Positions 23,437-31,099 of a stretch of 31,126 bases of DNA are shown piece by piece. This DNA comes from an uncultured Coriobacteriaceae bacterium (GTDB lineage Bacteria > Actinomycetota > Coriobacteriia > Coriobacteriales > UMGS124): NCBI GenBank assembly GCA_900539345.1, contig UQBS01000035.1:1-31126 (forward strand), given 5' to 3'. The notes under the pieces were generated by a model. That model searched no databases. It worked only from the letters and a program-made list of their open reading frames with translations, and had not been told where the DNA came from. Position 1 is the stretch's first letter, and the number at the start of each line of letters is the position of its first letter. The position numbers and the translations under genes are program-made.

Positions 23437-23931
23437 GTGCAAGACAGACTGTGGTTTGCCGGCATGGCAAAGATCCACATGGCAACGGTATACCGCGTGG
23501 CTTTTGGGTACCTTCGCAACAGGGCGGACGCCGATGACGTAACGCAGGCAGTGCTGCTGAAGCTTTGGCGCAGCGATGCCTCCTTCAATGATGACGAGCA
23601 CGTCAAGCGTTGGCTCATCCGCGCCACGGTGCACGAGTGTACCTCGCTCTATCGCACGCTTCGCCGCCGACCGGAGAACATCGATGACTACGTCGAGAGC
23701 CTTGTCGCACCCGATGCTGCCGAGACGGCTGCCAATGTCGAACTTCTCCGCAAAGTCCTGCATCTGCCGGCGAAGTATGCGGCGCCGCTCTACCTCTACT
23801 ACTACGAGGGCTATAGCACAGCCGAGGTGGCCGAGCTGCTCGGGGTGGGCGAGAACACGCTGCGCACGCGCATGGCACGTGCCCGCCGCAAGCTCAAAGA
23901 CGTTCTAACGAAAGGGGAGGGTCAGGCATGA
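23437..23931 (+). CDS. ECF-family RNA polymerase sigma factor
   Basis: This 164-aa protein has only sigma regions 2 and 4. Region 2 spans about residues 13-75 (VYRVAFGYLRNRADADDVTQ, LKLWRSD). Region 4 spans about 105-160 (LPAKYAAPLYLYYYEGYSTAE, then VAELLGVGENTLRTRMARAR). The start is GTG, six nt after GGAGGT. The stop overlaps the next ATG as ATGA, so the following membrane protein is translationally coupled, as is usual for a sigma/anti-sigma pair. The signal that frees it is unknown. Confidence 0.92.
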   Translation: MQDRLWFAGMAKIHMATVYRVAFGYLRNRADADDVTQAVLLKLWRSDASFNDDEHVKRWLIRATVHECTSLYRTLRRRPENIDDYVESLVAPDAAETAANVELLRKVLHLPAKYAAPLYLYYYEGYSTAEVAELLGVGENTLRTRMARARRKLKDVLTKGEGQA

Positions 23932-25163
23932 GGGAAGAAAAACAGCAAGGGCGCCACGACGCTCTCCCCACAGCGGGCAATAACGCCAACCTCCCACCTG
24001 ACCCATCCCAGCTCGGCGACCTCGACGCCGAACGTCTGCGTCGCGCATTCAGCCTGATCGAAGCCCCCGAAGGCTCCTACGAAAAGGTGATGGACATGAC
24101 CCGACAAGACCCGAGCGCCCAGGCATCCAGCAAGTGCCTCCGCACCCACCGCATGACCCGCCGCGCCTTTTTAACTTGCGCCGCCCTCTCCGTGGCGGCA
24201 GTGGGCACCGTGGCCTACGCCGCCGCAAATACCGACTTCTTCCAAACGGCATTCGGCGACAAAGGTCAGGCGGATACGCAAGCATACGAGATGGAGAGCG
24301 AACTTGGGTTCACGCAGATAATGCCTGCTCGTCAGTGGGTTAAAGTGGATGACGAAACTGCCCAACGACTGGTCGGCGACTACGTGGAGACCGTCAACGA
24401 GTCGGTAAGTTACGAAGGTTATACGCTCACAATCGGTTCGTGCGTTGTCGATGAGAACGGTCTGGCTGTGGCAACTTTCGCGTTGGAGAACCCTGAAGGC
24501 ATTCCGTTGGACACGGACGGGCTTGCATATGAATACGGTTATATGGCCCTTGCTCGAGGTACCGACATCAGCACGATTGAAACAACGGATGTTGCCGGGG
24601 AGAAACGCGCTGGCACCGTTGCCCTCATGGACCATGGCGTCTCGACAGAAACACGGATTATCGGCAGCCTTTATTTTGATATCGGTGCACGCAACAACAT
24701 GTCTATCGAGGATGGCATGTCCTGGTATCTGCTGCCACAACCCGGCACGCTTGACCCGAACTTGTATGACCGCATCTCGCATGTCCCCACAAAAATCCTG
24801 CCCACGCAAGGCCTTTCCACTGAGGACGGCAGCGTGACGGCAAGCATCTCGCCGCTTGGGCTGGTTATCAATACGCCAGATGACAGGGGGCAAGAAGCCA
24901 TAATGGCAAACGCCACAACAGGTGAGCAACTACGGGTCGTTGTGTCCGAATGGGTGACTCAGATCATCTGCATAACGTTTGAAGATGGAAGCGAGTACGT
25001 CGTCAGGGATGGCGAAACGATGAACACCACAGGAGGAGGCATCGCCGAAGACTTCAGCAGCCAGTCCATCATGTTCAACCGTTTGATTGACCCTGCGACG
25101 GTCGCAAACGTCACCATCAACGCGCCCGACCTCAGCGACCCTGATGTTATTTTGCTGCCATAA
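23928..25163 (+). CDS. Putative anti-sigma membrane protein with twin-arginine segment
   Basis: This 411-aa protein has a hydrophilic N-terminal part (1-76) that could hold the sigma factor in the cytosol, one membrane segment (about 80-100) and a large extracytoplasmic domain rich in beta strands. The membrane segment is preceded by TRRAFLT (RR at 78-79), which fits a twin-arginine export motif placed internally. The layout recalls DUF4179-type anti-sigma proteins of Gram-positive bacteria, but I cannot assign the family with certainty. It overlaps the sigma gene by four nt. An inverted repeat follows 24 nt after the stop. Confidence 0.75.
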   Translation: MREEKQQGRHDALPTAGNNANLPPDPSQLGDLDAERLRRAFSLIEAPEGSYEKVMDMTRQDPSAQASSKCLRTHRMTRRAFLTCAALSVAAVGTVAYAAANTDFFQTAFGDKGQADTQAYEMESELGFTQIMPARQWVKVDDETAQRLVGDYVETVNESVSYEGYTLTIGSCVVDENGLAVATFALENPEGIPLDTDGLAYEYGYMALARGTDISTIETTDVAGEKRAGTVALMDHGVSTETRIIGSLYFDIGARNNMSIEDGMSWYLLPQPGTLDPNLYDRISHVPTKILPTQGLSTEDGSVTASISPLGLVINTPDDRGQEAIMANATTGEQLRVVVSEWVTQIICITFEDGSEYVVRDGETMNTTGGGIAEDFSSQSIMFNRLIDPATVANVTINAPDLSDPDVILLP

Positions 25164-25187
25164 GCCTTTACATGGCATCAGGCCACG

Positions 25188-25229
25188 CACGGAGAAGGTC
25201 GTCCGATTATTCAGACGACCTTCTCCGTG
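25188..25229. terminator. 16-bp perfect hairpin between convergent genes
   Basis: CACGGAGAAGGTCGTC (25188-25203) pairs without mismatch with 25214-25229, loop of 10 nt. U-runs are lacking on both sides. It follows the anti-sigma-like gene and the truncated cupin frame on the other strand, and probably protects or ends both transcripts. Confidence 0.55.
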
Positions 25230-25272
25230 AATGATTGTCGTGTATGGGAGCTTGGGCAAGGGGGCTTGAGAA

Positions 25273-25413
25273 TCAACGTGACCCTCCGGCATGAATGGCG
25301 CAGCGGATGAGCTTGCCTTGGGCGCCCATGTGCATGCGAGCCGTCATAGTACCGGTGCCGCCGTTCATGCCCGGTATGGTGGCTTCCGGCATCGTGTTGA
25401 AGTCCAAAAGCAT
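25273..25413 (-). pseudogene. Truncated cupin-like gene remnant
   Basis: A 46-codon frame begins MLLDFNTMPEATIPGMNGGT and ends GKLIRCAIHAGGSR, then stops. This closely resembles the first 45 residues of small single-domain cupins, whose next residues would carry the metal-binding His-x-His. That core is absent. A plausible ribosome site (GGAAGGAC) precedes the ATG. It lies just downstream of mscL on the same strand. It may be a decayed gene cut near the hairpin at 25188-25229, or less likely a short functional peptide. Confidence 0.6.
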
Positions 25414-25448
25414 AGATGTGCCGTCCTTCCTGGCGTCTGTGCGCCCTG

Positions 25449-25901
25449 CTACTTCTCAATGCGCTCGCGGGCGGGTTCGGGCAGGTCGCTGCCGCAGTGG
25501 CAGCACTTGGTGGCACCGACCTTCACCTCGTCGAGGCAGTAGGGGCACACGGGCGGAACCTTCTTGGGCTCCTCTTCCTTCTTGCCGCCCACGAGCTTCT
25601 CGCCAGCAGCCTGGGCCTTGTTGAGGGCCTTGACCAGGGCGAACACGACAAGGGCGACGATGAGGAAGTTGATGATGGCGCTGATGAAGGCACCGAAGTC
25701 AACCGTGGCGCCGTTGAACGTGATAGCCATGCCCTTGACTTCGGGGCTGCCGCCGATCATGGAGATGAGCGGGTTGATGATGTTGTCGGTGAGCGAGGTC
25801 ACGATGGCCGTGAAAGCGCCGCCGATGATGACCGCGACGGCGAGGTCCATCACGTTGCCCTTGTTGATGAAGTCCTTGAACTCCTTGATGAGCTTCTTCA
25901 T
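25449..25901 (-). CDS. mscL: Large-conductance mechanosensitive channel with zinc-ribbon tail
   Basis: This 150-aa protein is MscL, the channel that opens under membrane tension to release solutes in osmotic downshock. The N-terminal helix MKKLIKEFKDFINKGNVMDL, the first membrane helix (AVAVIIGGAFTAIVTSL), the loop, and the second helix (AFISAIINFLIVALVVFALV) are all in place. Unlike E. coli MscL, the tail holds a zinc ribbon: Cys119-x2-Cys122 and Cys133-x2-Cys136 (CPYC...CCHC). AAAGGAG lies seven nt before the ATG. Confidence 0.95.
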   Translation of the reverse strand: MKKLIKEFKDFINKGNVMDLAVAVIIGGAFTAIVTSLTDNIINPLISMIGGSPEVKGMAITFNGATVDFGAFISAIINFLIVALVVFALVKALNKAQAAGEKLVGGKKEEEPKKVPPVCPYCLDEVKVGATKCCHCGSDLPEPARERIEK

Positions 25902-25921
25902 TGCCCGGCTCCTTTAGTCTA

Positions 25922-25939
25922 CGAAACCTTTTGGTTTCG
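25922..25939. repeat. Small hairpin in mscL leader
   Basis: CGAAACC (25922-25928) pairs with GGTTTCG (25933-25939) around TTTT. It lies about 20 nt upstream of the mscL start, next to the ribosome binding site, and could be an operator or translation-affecting hairpin. A TATAGA hexamer just upstream on the minus strand may be the -10 box. Confidence 0.35.
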
Positions 25940-25989
25940 AGCGGAATTCTATACGCTATTGAGCTGTTTGTTGCACTAGAACGGCTATT

Positions 25990-27009
25990 TTATGCGTTGA
26001 ATTGCGCTTCGACTTCCTCAACGATGCGTGCCGTGATAAGAGCCTGCGAGGTGTCGCCGGTGGCATCGGCATACTCGTGGGCACAGATGTTGCGGCGGAA
26101 GATTTCCTCGCGAGCCGCCTGGCGCACGGCTGCGTCGTCGGTGATGGCGAAGCCGGCCATGTTGACGCCCATGTCGGTGGGCGACTGATAGGGGCTCTCG
26201 CCGTAGAGACCCTCCATGAGCGCCTTGAGGACGGGGAATGCCTCGACGTCGCGGTTATAGTTCACGGCCTCTTTGCCATACGCCTGCATATGGAAGGGGT
26301 CGATGATGTTGAGGTCCTCGAGGTCGGCGGTCGCTGCCTCATAGGCAAGGTTCACGGGGTGCTTGAGCGGCAGGTTCCACACGGGGAACGTCTCCCACTT
26401 GGCGTAGCCGGCACGCACGCCGCGCTTGTTCTCGCCGTAAATCTGAGACAGGCAAGTGGCAAGCTTGCCAGAACCAGGGCCAGGAGCTGTGACAACTACC
26501 AGGGGTTTAGTGGTCTCGACGAACTCGTTCTTGCCAAAACCCTCATCGCTCACTGCAAGGTTGACATCCATGGGATACCCAGCGATGGGGTAGTGCAGGT
26601 AACTCTTGATGCCGAGCTCATCAAGCTGTTTGCGCAAGGAGTCAACCTCAGGTTCACCTTGATAGCGGGTGATAACGACGCCGGCGACGGGAATCGAGAT
26701 CTTCGTGAACTCGCCGAGAAGGCGAAGCACGTCCTCCCTATAGGTGCAGCCAATGTCAGCGCGAATCTTGCCCGAGGCGACGTCGCAGGCGGCCACGGCG
26801 ATAATGACCTCGCAGTTGTGCGAGATGGACTGAAGGGTACGGATTTTCACGTCGGGTTGAAAGCCGGGGAGCACGCGGCTGGCATGGTAGTCGTCGAACA
26901 ACTTGCCGCCGAACTCCAGGTAGAGCTTGCCGCTGAACATCCCGATGCGCTCTTGGATGTGCTCAGATTGGAGCTTGACGAAGGCGTCGTTGTCGAACCC
27001 AATGGCCAT
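25990..27009 (-). CDS. DUF1846-family protein, short form
   Basis: This 339-aa protein matches the DUF1846 family from its first residues (MAIGFDNDAFVKLQSEHIQE, KLYLEFGGKLFDDYHASRVL) through TRPLVVV-like TKPLVVVTAPGPGSGKLATC and SPTDMGVNMAGFAITDD. Family members I recall are near 500 aa; this one stops about 40 residues after the SPTDMG block, so the last third is missing. The GPGSGK stretch is a P-loop-like motif conserved in the family. Function is not known. AAAGGTGAGG sits 7 nt before the ATG. Downstream lies mscL, co-directional. Confidence 0.85.
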   Translation of the reverse strand: MAIGFDNDAFVKLQSEHIQERIGMFSGKLYLEFGGKLFDDYHASRVLPGFQPDVKIRTLQSISHNCEVIIAVAACDVASGKIRADIGCTYREDVLRLLGEFTKISIPVAGVVITRYQGEPEVDSLRKQLDELGIKSYLHYPIAGYPMDVNLAVSDEGFGKNEFVETTKPLVVVTAPGPGSGKLATCLSQIYGENKRGVRAGYAKWETFPVWNLPLKHPVNLAYEAATADLEDLNIIDPFHMQAYGKEAVNYNRDVEAFPVLKALMEGLYGESPYQSPTDMGVNMAGFAITDDAAVRQAAREEIFRRNICAHEYADATGDTSQALITARIVEEVEAQFNA

Positions 27010-27068
27010 GCGTACTACCTCACCTTTCCCGATGTTGGCTTAAAGCCGTTTTTGCACCGGGGATTTAT

Positions 27069-27097
27069 TTTACATGGCGTTGACACACCTCAAACAA
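27069..27097 (-). promoter_or_regulatory. Candidate promoter of DUF1846 gene
   Basis: On the minus strand, TTGTTT (27092-27097) and TGTAAA (27069-27074) are 17 bp apart. The start codon is about 60 nt downstream of the -10 box. Confidence 0.4.
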
Positions 27098-27164
27098 CCT
27101 GCAGATATAAACCGCATCCGCTGCACGTATGGGCAGATACCGTGGATATGCCAGCAAATGAGCA

Positions 27165-27215
27165 GCAAAAGAGGGCCTTGCCTGGGCGTGGAAGCCGCGG
27201 GCAAGGCCCTCTTGC
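27165..27215 (-). terminator. Terminator of the coiled-coil/DUF3825 gene
   Basis: AAGAGGGCCTTGCC (27169-27182) pairs perfectly over 14 bp with 27200-27213. Read leftwards the stem ends in CTCTTTTGC, a short U-run. It follows the stop at 27242 by about 30 nt. Confidence 0.7.
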
Positions 27216-27241
27216 GTAGTTGACGATTGCGTGCGGTGGCG

Positions 27242-30184
27242 TCATCCCAGCACGTTTTCGAACGTAAGCCACTGGGGCTGCTCGGCGCTCACGACGCGGG
27301 CGCTCACGTAGGCGCGCGGCAGGCTTACGAAGCGCGTGCCCTGCCAAATGCCGGAAGGCTGACGCTGAACCACGAGGGCGACGTCGACTTGACGGTCGTT
27401 GACCAGGCAGAGGGGAAGCAGGAGCTTCATGGCATCGGCTGCGGGGTCGAACACGGGCACTGCCAGGCGATAGTTGCGCCTGCATGCGGCGATTGCCGCG
27501 TCGACGGCATCGTCAAGGGCGCGGGTGAGCCTGCGATAGACTGCCGGCGTGCCCGTGATGAAACGGGCCAGGCGAACCTGTGCCTCGGTGCGCTGGGCGA
27601 CAGACAGGGACGTGTCGCCCATGCGATCGAGCATGCCGCAGGGGCCTTCCATGTCGGCGAGGGCGTCGCGCAGGAAACCACGAGGCAGACGTCCCAGGCA
27701 GTCGTCGAGGAGCGTGTGGAAGTCGAGGGCGACGCGGGCATCGGGCTGAGGCACCACATCGTCGAGCGAGGTCAGATAGGTTGCTGCCTGGGGGATGCAC
27801 TCAAGCTCGGAGGTAATGCGCCTGCCCAAATCACCTGAGCCGGCCAGCGCAAATCCGGCGAAGCGCCAAGGCGTGTTCACGCGGCAGGGCTCGAAGCAGG
27901 CGAACACGTCATCGCCTGAGGGCGTGGCGAGTCCCGTGTTGAACGCGGCGAAATCGCCTGCGGAAGAGGTTTCGAGCTTGCCCTGCGCGCGCACGCGGTG
28001 AAACGTGACGACGAGGTACTCGCGCAGGATGCCGTAGCGCGTGGCGCCGGCAGCGCTGGGAGCGACCTCAGTGCCGGGATAGCTCCAGCGTTCAGGCGCG
28101 ACCATGCGAGCGAGGTCGCCCAGCATGGCGTCCCACGTGCTGATCGAGGCGAACGCGGCAAACTCGCGGATGGGGTCGGCCGCCTGGGAGCCGCGGGGCG
28201 ACGGCGTGCCGAGGTCGGACCATGCGCCCTGGTCAGCCACGGGAAGGCCCTCGAGAGAAGCGGTCTCGTGCATGTCGCCTGTGCCGTCGTCGCCGTCGAC
28301 AAGCGCCACGGCCCAACGCATGTTGAGACCCGGCTTGCCGGTGCGCTTGAGGGTGAGCTCAACAGGTTGGCTTCCGTCTTCGCGCAGGTAGCGCAGGGGG
28401 AATACGGCCCTGCTGCGCGACCCGCATACGGTGCCCATGGCGCGGGCGGCGCTCCAGTCCTCGTCGAGCACCGCCATGAGATCCACCTGCACGGGCAGGA
28501 TGCGCGAGAGCGTGCTCAAGATGGCCGTGGGGCAGAAGACGTCGCGCGAGATGGACTGCGGGTAGTCGGCGAGGACTTCCGGAGTCGGAACCTGACGGTC
28601 CGGGTTAAGGGAGAAGGCCGTGGCTGCATGCGCGGCAGGGGTGTGACCTGCGAAGGCAGGCTGGCGCGAGGCCTGGGAGACTGAGGCGCTTGCGGTAGGA
28701 GTCTGCTGCGGCGTGCAGGGCTGAGTGGCGGGCTCGGGCGTCGCTGCGGACTGCTGGGTCATTTGGGCGGGCGCGGCCTGAGTGGTTGCCGAGGCGGAAA
28801 GAGCTGCCTGGGCGAGCGCGACCTGAGTGGCTGTTGAATGGGGAGAAGCTACCTGGACAGGAGCCGGATTGACCACCGGATTGGAAAGCGTCGCATGAGC
28901 GGCTGCAACCTGGTTGGATGCCGAATCGGGAGAAGCTGCCTGGAGAGAGGACGTCTGAGCAGGTGCGATATCAGCGCGAGGGGCCTCGGCGCCGGCGACT
29001 GCTGCGACCCCATTGCTCGGCGTGTCCTCAATCGAGGACACATCCGGATTGGCGACTGTCTCCTGGATTGCGGGGGCCTGGGCGGGTACGTAGCTGGCCG
29101 CCTCTTCATAAGTGGGCATGAGCCACTCGTCGCCGTCCGGCATGGTCGCGACAGCGGGCGCGGGAGCGGGTGCGGCCTCGACGGCGGCGGCATGCGTGCG
29201 CCTGCGGGTGACGCCGCGCTTGGCGCCTGAGGCGAGGACGTCCTCGCACATGCGCTGGGTATGGGAGCTGGGGGAGGAGGGCATCTCTGCCGGCCTCTGC
29301 GTTTTTACGGGCGCAGCCTTGCCCTTCTTGCCTGCGCCCTTTTTGTCGGCCTCCGCCTTCTTGTGCGCGCCGGGCTTGGCTGCGGCCGTTTTGCTTGCAG
29401 CGGCAAAGGGCAGCTCGCCGATGGGATCGTAGGTGACACGCAGGCCGCCCTTGAGCTCGGCGATGGGAGTCGTCACGCGGGCACGCTGTTCGTCGAGGGC
29501 GCGCTGTTTGGCCTCTTCGCGGGCGCGTTGGGCGGCCTCGCGGGCTTCAGCTTCCTGGCGTGCACGCTCCTCGGCCTCGCGGGCCTGCCTTTCGGCTTCC
29601 TCTCGGGCAATGCGCTCCGCTTCCTCGCGGGCGATGCGCTCGGCTTCGGCGCGTTCGGCCGCCTCGCGGGCCTCCCGTTCGGCGCGCTGCTCGGCCTCGA
29701 GCTTTGCCTGGGCCTCAGCTGCGGCCTTGGCGGCCTTGGCCTCCAACTTGCGGCGCTGCTCACCGGGCTTGGAGGGCTTGACGGTTGCCTTCACGCCGGC
29801 CCACTGGTTCTTGCCGCCCTTGGCTCCCTTGCCAGCGCTTTTTGCCTGCTTGCCTGCGGGCTTGGCTGCCTGGGCGGCCTTTGCGGCGGCCTTTTCCTCC
29901 TCGGCCTTCTGGGCCTCAAGAAGCTGGGCGTCGAGTTCGGCGTTGCGCAGCATGGTGACGAGGATGCGGCCTTTCTTGAAGACCTCGACGCGCGCCGATC
30001 CTTGGAAATGCTTGGATTCGAGCATTGTGCGAGCCGAGTCGAAGCCGACATCGGCCGCCTGCACGTCGTCGGCCGCCAACACCTCCTCGGCACGCTCAAT
30101 GGTGACCTGCTTGCCGTAGCCGAGCTTCTCGCTCAGCAGACGATAGATATAGAGGCGATTGCCTGGGGTCATCGAATCAGCCAT
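27242..30184 (-). CDS. Large coiled-coil protein with C-terminal DUF3825-like domain
   Basis: This protein of about 980 aa has three parts. Residues 1-90 form a small helical domain (MTPGNRLYIYRLLSEKLGYG). Residues 90-250 are an alanine/lysine/glutamate-rich coil with an EEAERIAREEAERQAREAEE repeat. Then comes a low-complexity stretch rich in Ala, Pro, Gln and Ser (about 290-520). The last 450 residues are folded; FAAFASISTWDAMLGDLARM, TFHRVRAQGKL, FNTGLATPSGDDVFACFEP and the FHTLLDDCLGRLP region resemble DUF3825. The function is unknown; DUF3825 has been suggested to be RNA-related in some contexts. The start is uncertain: the ATG at 30184 is preferred over a TTG at 30196 and an ATG at 30172. 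Confidence 0.75.
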   Translation of the reverse strand: MADSMTPGNRLYIYRLLSEKLGYGKQVTIERAEEVLAADDVQAADVGFDSARTMLESKHFQGSARVEVFKKGRILVTMLRNAELDAQLLEAQKAEEEKAAAKAAQAAKPAGKQAKSAGKGAKGGKNQWAGVKATVKPSKPGEQRRKLEAKAAKAAAEAQAKLEAEQRAEREAREAAERAEAERIAREEAERIAREEAERQAREAEERARQEAEAREAAQRAREEAKQRALDEQRARVTTPIAELKGGLRVTYDPIGELPFAAASKTAAAKPGAHKKAEADKKGAGKKGKAAPVKTQRPAEMPSSPSSHTQRMCEDVLASGAKRGVTRRRTHAAAVEAAPAPAPAVATMPDGDEWLMPTYEEAASYVPAQAPAIQETVANPDVSSIEDTPSNGVAAVAGAEAPRADIAPAQTSSLQAASPDSASNQVAAAHATLSNPVVNPAPVQVASPHSTATQVALAQAALSASATTQAAPAQMTQQSAATPEPATQPCTPQQTPTASASVSQASRQPAFAGHTPAAHAATAFSLNPDRQVPTPEVLADYPQSISRDVFCPTAILSTLSRILPVQVDLMAVLDEDWSAARAMGTVCGSRSRAVFPLRYLREDGSQPVELTLKRTGKPGLNMRWAVALVDGDDGTGDMHETASLEGLPVADQGAWSDLGTPSPRGSQAADPIREFAAFASISTWDAMLGDLARMVAPERWSYPGTEVAPSAAGATRYGILREYLVVTFHRVRAQGKLETSSAGDFAAFNTGLATPSGDDVFACFEPCRVNTPWRFAGFALAGSGDLGRRITSELECIPQAATYLTSLDDVVPQPDARVALDFHTLLDDCLGRLPRGFLRDALADMEGPCGMLDRMGDTSLSVAQRTEAQVRLARFITGTPAVYRRLTRALDDAVDAAIAACRRNYRLAVPVFDPAADAMKLLLPLCLVNDRQVDVALVVQRQPSGIWQGTRFVSLPRAYVSARVVSAEQPQWLTFENVLG

Positions 30185-30383
30185 GAGAGCGTCCAATCTA
30201 TGAGAGCACCCGAGCCAACGCCATGCGGCGGCCCCGGATGAAGGTTAACCGCCCCATTTTCCCAGACTTTCCCTTCACATGGAACCCACATCTCAATGTT
30301 GCACATCTGAAGCATGGGAGGGGAGGGCGAAGACGCTTAACAAATGGGCGATTTGCTGCGGGGGTTAGAGGATTCGATAAAGA

Positions 30384-30401
30384 CATATGTGATAATATAT
30401 G
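30384..30401 (+). promoter_or_regulatory. Operator/promoter of toxin-antitoxin pair
   Basis: CATAT (30384-30388) and ATATG (30397-30401) form an inverted repeat across GATAAT (30391-30396), a good -10 hexamer. The antitoxin start lies 42 nt downstream. Repression by the antitoxin or complex, as in other type II systems, is likely. A good -35 box is not seen. Confidence 0.4.
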
Positions 30402-30443
30402 AAATCGTCCTAATGATTACTTTAAATAGAAGGGACGCAATAC

Positions 30444-30734
30444 ATGGAAGCCATTTTTTCATCCTCGGCACTCCAGACGCGCCAGCGCGAAATCAAGGAT
30501 ATTGCCAGGCAGCAGATTGTTCATATCACCGAGAATGGAAACGGTGCTTTTGTGTTCTGCTCCGAAGAGCTGCTCCAGAAGACCATCGATGAAGCGTGTG
30601 CGAAAGCTGTGTCGGATGCCCTGTTGGCGGCTGCCGTAGAACGTGGTAGAGCGGATTTCGAGGCCGGTCGCGTTTATGATTCGCTTGACGAGGCATTTGA
30701 TGAAATCGAGCGACGGGTGGCGACACATGGCTAA
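30444..30734 (+). CDS. Type II antitoxin, Phd/YefM-like
   Basis: This 96-aa acidic protein has an N-terminal half resembling Phd/YefM antitoxins (SALQTRQREIKDIARQQIVH, then ITENGNGAFVFCSEELLQK) that folds as a DNA-binding dimer. The C-terminal half is helical and acidic (GRADFEAGRVYDSLDEAFDE) and would wrap the toxin. AAGGGA lies about nine nt before the ATG. It overlaps the toxin gene by eight nt. It would neutralise the toxin and repress the operon. Confidence 0.82.
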   Translation: MEAIFSSSALQTRQREIKDIARQQIVHITENGNGAFVFCSEELLQKTIDEACAKAVSDALLAAAVERGRADFEAGRVYDSLDEAFDEIERRVATHG

Positions 30735-30999
30735 AGTCCGGTTCGCGGAGTCCTTCGTCCAAGATCTCGTTGACAAGGTATCTGCTAAATCAAAGCGCGA
30801 CGAAATCCGCGCCGCGTGCTCGTTGTTGGAAGACTTCCCTGAAATCGGATCGCCTGTCACAAGGCCGGCCTTTGTGCGGCGATATGGCGAGACCGTGAGG
30901 CGTTTGTCATGCAGGCCATTCGTCATTGCATATGAGTATCACGCTGAAGCCAACGAGGTGCGTGTTTTAGGCCTTATGCATGCGCGTGAGGTACAGTAA
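30727..30999 (+). CDS. Type II toxin, RelE/ParE family
   Basis: This 90-aa basic protein has the RelE/ParE layout: two N-terminal helices (MAKVRFAESFVQDLVDKVSA), FPEIGSPVTRP, an Arg-rich strand YGETVRRLSCRPFVIAYEYH, and the closing VRVLGLMHARE, typical of ParE. RelE acts on ribosome-bound mRNA and ParE on gyrase; the sequence alone does not decide. The ATG at 30727 lies within the antitoxin stop region (ATGGCTAA). Frames beginning further upstream are unlikely. A weak hairpin, CTTCCT/AGGAAG at about 31005-31025, follows. Confidence 0.85.
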   Translation: MAKVRFAESFVQDLVDKVSAKSKRDEIRAACSLLEDFPEIGSPVTRPAFVRRYGETVRRLSCRPFVIAYEYHAEANEVRVLGLMHAREVQ

Positions 31000-31050
31000 A
31001 CTTCCTGGATAAGGGCGCTAGGAAGCTTGAGTTTATTCAGTGCATTTGAT

Positions 31051-31099
31051 GGTAGATTGTCAGGTAGATTGGAGGCTTCGCCAGTTTGTGTGGGTAGAT
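31051..31099. repeat. Three short direct repeats at right edge
   Basis: GGTAGATT occurs at 31051-31058 and 31063-31070, and GGTAGAT again at 31093-31099. They lie beyond the toxin gene in a stretch with no gene. They might be part of a recombination site or nothing; the window ends too soon to tell. Confidence 0.25.

Noticed and set aside
25211..25516. 101-codon minus-strand frame between the anti-sigma gene and mscL
   Set aside because: It overlaps the perfect hairpin and the cupin remnant in another frame, which matches a known family start much better.
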